A DNA stretch of 17,069 bases from DASUZD01 sp036377055 (lineage in GTDB: Bacteria > Actinomycetota > Thermoleophilia > Gaiellales > Gaiellaceae), in the NCBI GenBank assembly GCA_036377055.1, contig DASUZD010000170.1, forward strand, positions 1 to 17,069, written 5' to 3'. Below are positions 12,637 through 17,069 of this stretch, one piece after another. Each line of letters starts with the position of its first letter. Position 1 is the first letter of the stretch. Both the position numbers and the translations under genes were made by a program. Below the pieces are notes generated by a model. It did no database searches and was not told the DNA's origin. It saw nothing but the letters and a program-made list of their open reading frames with translations.

Positions 12637-12642
12637 CAAACT
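12637..12642 (+). promoter_or_regulatory. Candidate -10 box (CAAACT) for tilS-hpt
   Basis: CAAACT keeps the A at position 2 and T at position 6 that matter most in actinobacterial -10 elements, and it ends 6 nt before GTG 12649. It is weak evidence, but consistent with the spacing at other leaderless starts here. Confidence 0.3.
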
Positions 12643-12648
12643 GGTCGG

Positions 12649-13632
12649 GTGCGAACGCTGCCGCCCGATGCCATGCGCGCCTTCGTCGAGCGCCAGATCC
12701 GGCGCCGCGAGCTGATCCCCGAAGGCGGCGAGGTGACCTGCCTCGTCTCGGGCGGCGCCGACTCGACGTGTCTCTGGCACGTCCTGCGCGAGCTCGGCTA
12801 TCGCGTCTCGGCCCTCCACGTAAACCACGGGCTGCGCGGCGAGGAGTCGGAGGAGGACGCGCGCTTCTGCGCCGAGGTTCTCGGCGCGGAGGTCGTCGAC
12901 GGCCGCGGCGGCCGCAACGAGGACGAGCTGCGCCGGATTCGCTACACGTTCGCGACCGACCGCCTACGCGCGACCGGCCACACCGCGAGCGACCAGGCCG
13001 AGACGGTGCTGTACCGGATCGTCTCGAGCGGTACTCCGAGCGGGATCAAGTGGCGGCGCGAGGACGGCGTCGTCCGGCCCCTGCTGCGCTGCCCGCACGA
13101 GTGGACGGAGGCGTACTGCCGGGCGGAAGGCCTGCCGTACCGCGTCGACTCCTCGAACCGCGACACGGCGCGCGGCCTGATCCGCGACGAGATCCTGCCG
13201 CTGCTCCGCCGCCTCCATCCCGGAGCCGACGCCAACCTGCGCCGGCTCGCCGACCGTCCGACGATGCCGCCCGAGCTGGCCGAGCTGCTCGCGTCTGCGA
13301 TCGGATCGCGGCGGCTCGACCTCGGCGGCGGCCGGCTCGCGGTGCGTGAGTACGACCGCGTCTGGCTCGAGCGGGCGCCGGTCGATCTCGACGGCAGCGT
13401 GCGCTGGGGCGACTGGACGATCGAATCGGAGCTGCCAGGCCTTAAGGTAAGAGCCTGGCGTGCCGGCGACCGGCTCGCCGGCCGGTCGAAGAAGATCCAG
13501 GACGTGTTCGTGGACGCCAAGATCCCCCGCTCCGAGCGCGAGACGTGGCCGCTCGTCGTGCGCGGAGACGACGTGGTCGCCGTGCCGGGGATCGTCGAGG
13601 CCACCGGCGTCCGGGCGGAGCGCGACGAGTGA
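12649..13632 (+). CDS. tilS: tRNA(Ile)-lysidine synthase
   Basis: 327 residues. It attaches lysine to C34 of the CAU-anticodon tRNA-Ile using ATP, so that the tRNA reads AUA and not AUG. The PP-loop ATP motif SGGADS is at residues 34-39. LHVNHGLRGEESEEDARFC and GHTASDQAETVLYRI follow; the latter departs from the usual HH-x-DDQ-x-E by having Thr and Ser at two positions. DSSNRDTARGLIRDEILPLL is the region after the catalytic domain. VRAWRAGDRLAGRSKKIQDVFVDAKIP with PLVVRGDDVVAVPGI matches the TilS C-terminal domain. GTG 12649 is favoured by the CAAACT box; ATG 12670 is an alternative. The stop overlaps hpt (GTGA), the classical tilS-hpt-ftsH order. Confidence 0.93.
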   Translation: MRTLPPDAMRAFVERQIRRRELIPEGGEVTCLVSGGADSTCLWHVLRELGYRVSALHVNHGLRGEESEEDARFCAEVLGAEVVDGRGGRNEDELRRIRYTFATDRLRATGHTASDQAETVLYRIVSSGTPSGIKWRREDGVVRPLLRCPHEWTEAYCRAEGLPYRVDSSNRDTARGLIRDEILPLLRRLHPGADANLRRLADRPTMPPELAELLASAIGSRRLDLGGGRLAVREYDRVWLERAPVDLDGSVRWGDWTIESELPGLKVRAWRAGDRLAGRSKKIQDVFVDAKIPRSERETWPLVVRGDDVVAVPGIVEATGVRAERDE

Positions 13633-14189
13633 GCGAGGTCGCGCTCGAGAGCGCCGTCAGCGAGGTCCTGATCGACGAGGACCGGCTGCGCGCCCGGATC
13701 TCGGAGCTGGGCGAGGAGATCTCGGCCGATTACGCCGGCCGCGAGCCGCTCCTGATCGGCGTGCTCAAGGGGGCCGTGTTCTTCATGGCCGACCTGATGC
13801 GCCACCTGACGGTGCCGTGCGAGGTCGACTTCATGGCGATCTCGAGCTACGGCGCGTCGACCGACTCCTCCGGCGTCGTCCGCATCCTGAAGGACCTCGA
13901 CATCAACATCGAAGGCCGCGACGTGCTCGTCGTCGAGGACATCATCGACTCGGGCCTGACGCTCTCGTACTTGATCCGCAACCTCGAGGCGCGCGAGCCT
14001 GCGTCGCTCGAGGTGTGCGCGCTCCTGACGAAGCCCGCGCGGCGCGAGATCGACGTCCCGGTCCGGTACGTCGGGTTCGAGATTCCGAACCGATTCGTGA
14101 TCGGCTACGGCCTCGACTTCGCCGAGCGCTACCGAAACCTGCCCTACGTCGGGGTTCTGCATTCGGATCTGATTCCTAACGGCGTCTGA
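13629..14189 (+). CDS. hpt: Hypoxanthine phosphoribosyltransferase
   Basis: 186 residues, normal for bacterial HPRT. It converts hypoxanthine (and usually guanine) plus PRPP into IMP or GMP. The PRPP-binding motif VVEDIIDSG is at residues 101-109 (E103, D104). LLIGVLKGAVFFMADLMRHL is the pyrophosphate-loop region, VDFMAISSYGASTDSSGVVRILKDL the flexible loop, and VGFEIPNRFVIGYGLDFAERYRNLPYVGVL the purine-binding C-terminus. GTG 13629 overlaps the tilS stop by 4 nt, so translation is coupled. It is followed by a 51-nt gap and ftsH, which has its own promoter-like TACCCT. Confidence 0.96.
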   Translation: MSEVALESAVSEVLIDEDRLRARISELGEEISADYAGREPLLIGVLKGAVFFMADLMRHLTVPCEVDFMAISSYGASTDSSGVVRILKDLDINIEGRDVLVVEDIIDSGLTLSYLIRNLEAREPASLEVCALLTKPARREIDVPVRYVGFEIPNRFVIGYGLDFAERYRNLPYVGVLHSDLIPNGV

Positions 14190-14219
14190 AATGGCACTGG
14201 TGGTGCGCCGGGAGGCTGG

Positions 14220-14235
14220 TACCCTGCGAACGGAG
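14220..14235 (+). promoter_or_regulatory. Candidate -10 (TACCCT, 14220-14225) and short RBS (GGAG, 14232-14235) of ftsH
   Basis: TACCCT lies 15 nt before GTG 14241, and GGAG lies 5 nt before it. If used, the transcript would have a leader of only about nine bases carrying the RBS. It may supplement read-through from tilS-hpt. Confidence 0.35.
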
Positions 14236-14240
14236 CCATC

Positions 14241-16220
<1,980 letters not shown>

Positions 16221-16221
16221 G

Positions 16222-16248
16222 CCGCGCGAAGTCTGCGACTTCGCGCGG
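16222..16248 (+). terminator. Perfect 12-bp hairpin directly after ftsH
   Basis: Arms CCGCGCGAAGTC / GACTTCGCGCGG around a TGC loop, beginning one base after the ftsH TAA and followed by ATTTG. The stem is perfect and very stable; the T-tract is weak. Likely terminator or mRNA-end stabiliser. Confidence 0.7.
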
Positions 16249-16289
16249 ATTTGAAGCCGGCCTCGGCGGCGAAAGGCGGCGCGCTCTCG

Positions 16290-16309
16290 CGCGGAGTTGT
16301 CCGCGTTTT
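16290..16309 (+). terminator. Second candidate intrinsic terminator between ftsH and folP
   Basis: Stem CGCGGA / TCCGCG (16290-16305) with a GTTG loop, followed at once by TTTT (16306-16309). It is shorter than the first hairpin but has a real T-run, so the two may work in tandem to insulate folP from ftsH. Confidence 0.6.
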
Positions 16310-16325
16310 CGACACGATTCCGGCA

Positions 16326-16354
16326 CGGACACGCGCGCATCCCCGAGGTAGGCT
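16326..16354 (+). promoter_or_regulatory. Candidate folP promoter
   Basis: CGGACA (16326-16331, four of six to TTGACA) and TAGGCT (16349-16354) are separated by 17 bp. It lies just after the two candidate terminators and would give a leader of about 50 nt before ATG 16413. Confidence 0.45.
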
Positions 16355-16365
16355 CGTTCGCAGGC

Positions 16366-16412
16366 GGGGGCTAAGGGGCCCCCAGCACTCGGGCGAGTGC
16401 TTGTAAAGCTGG
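16366..16412 (+). promoter_or_regulatory. Structured leader immediately upstream of folP
   Basis: GGGGG (16366-16370) can pair with CCCCC (16379-16383). As an alternative, CCAG (16382-16385) pairs with CTGG (16409-16412), enclosing CACTC/GAGTG (16386-16390 / 16395-16399) with a GGGC loop. The second fold ends at the base before the ATG and would bury the translation-initiation region. The two folds compete for bases near 16382. I do not recognise a known riboswitch class. Confidence 0.3.
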
Positions 16413-17069
16413 ATGGAGACTCGGCCACCGATCGAGAAGCGGTTCCCGCGGCCCTCTGTGATGGGGGTCGTGAACGTGACGCCGGACTCGTTCTCCGACG
16501 GCGGTGTGCACCTCGACCCGGGCGTCGCGATCGAAGCGGCTCGGCGGATGGTCGAGGAAGGCGCCTCGATCGTCGACGTCGGCGGCGAGTCCACCCGCCC
16601 GGGCTCGGAGGGGGTCTCGCTCGACGAGGAGCTGCGGCGCGTCCTGCCCGTGCTCGAGGCGATCGCGCCTGAGCTGCCGGTCTCGATCGACACCGCCAAG
16701 GCCGAGGTCGCGCGGCACGCGCTCGAGCTCGGCGCCGAGATGGTCAACGACGTGACGGCGCTGCGCGCCGACCCGGAGCTCGTGGGCGTAGTGGCCGACG
16801 CGGGCGCCTACCTCTGCCTGATGCACATGCTCGGCGATCCGCGGACGATGCAGGTCGATCCGCGCTACGACGATGTCGCGGCCGAGGTCGCCGCGTTCCT
16901 CGAGGACCGGCTCGAAGCGGCCGTCGCTGCCGGCGTCGCCGAGGAGCGAATCTGCCTCGACCCCGGGATCGGGTTCGGCAAGACGGTCGAGCAGAACCTC
17001 GAGCTCGTGCGCAGGCTCGACGTGTTGACGGCGCTCGGCCGGCCCGTCGTCGTCGGCTTCTCGCGCAAG
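16413..17069 (+). CDS. folP: Dihydropteroate synthase, N-terminal 219 residues (3' end outside window)
   Basis: An open frame of 219 codons runs to the last base without a stop. The enzyme condenses 6-hydroxymethyl-7,8-dihydropterin diphosphate with p-aminobenzoate to dihydropteroate in folate synthesis. Motifs in order: VMGVVNVTPDSFSDGG (residues about 16-31), ASIVDVGGESTRPGSE, PVSIDTAKAEVARHAL, EMVNDVTAL, CLMHMLGDPRTMQ, ICLDPGIGFGKTVEQN and PVVVGFSRK at the window edge (the sulfonamide-target Lys-Ser-Arg-type loop region begins here). ATG 16413 is used; GTG 16455 inside PSVMG would cut into the first strand. RBS is weak. It is separated from ftsH by two terminator-like hairpins and a promoter candidate, so it is probably the first gene of a folate operon. 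Confidence 0.95.
   Translation, partial: METRPPIEKRFPRPSVMGVVNVTPDSFSDGGVHLDPGVAIEAARRMVEEGASIVDVGGESTRPGSEGVSLDEELRRVLPVLEAIAPELPVSIDTAKAEVARHALELGAEMVNDVTALRADPELVGVVADAGAYLCLMHMLGDPRTMQVDPRYDDVAAEVAAFLEDRLEAAVAAGVAEERICLDPGIGFGKTVEQNLELVRRLDVLTALGRPVVVGFSRK

Overview
The window is a compact, very GC-rich stretch of bacterial chromosome. It has many GTG starts, a DUF4081-type GNAT, a cholesterol-oxidase-like GMC flavoprotein, an actinobacterial-style FtsH (HEMGH) and frequent TANNNT-type -10 boxes placed 6-8 nt before start codons. Together these point to Actinomycetota, most likely a deep-branching soil or aquatic lineage such as Thermoleophilia (Gaiellales/Solirubrobacterales). The taxonomic call is inference from gene content, not from a marker search. 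I see no mobile element, CRISPR array, rRNA or tRNA, and no gene-free gap above about 200 bp.

Left part (1-6081): the 3' end of an acyl-CoA dehydrogenase; a VanW/G5 membrane-anchored cell-wall protein; a DUF4234 membrane protein convergent to it; a SnoaL-like protein; a 4HBT thioesterase convergent to that; a Sir2 deacylase that starts 23 nt from the thioesterase on the opposite strand and is translationally coupled to a GMC oxidoreductase; then a 55-aa CxxC protein convergent to the GMC gene.

Middle part (6146-12528): an L,D-transpeptidase lipoprotein, an unknown Cys-rich secreted protein and a small coiled-coil protein form a tight operon. A lipid/diacylglycerol kinase runs the other way and appears to need an ATT start. 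It is preceded on the same strand by purine nucleoside phosphorylase, whose promoter is back to back with a DUF4081 GNAT. A secreted clan GH-A-like glycosidase and a 53-aa ORF follow.

Right part (12649-17069): the classical housekeeping order tilS-hpt-ftsH, two candidate terminators, then folP, which runs off the window.

The gene content is mostly ordinary: cell-envelope maintenance, lipid and acyl metabolism, purine salvage, tRNA modification and folate synthesis. The most interesting material is architectural. Two divergent gene pairs share fused, symmetric -10 elements (ANNNTANNNT) with both genes apparently leaderless. Four convergent pairs overlap by exactly four bases at CTAA/CTAG. One kinase gene has no canonical start codon for a clearly conserved N-terminus. 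I found no convincing new multi-gene system; the best unknown is the secreted protein at 6922-8460.
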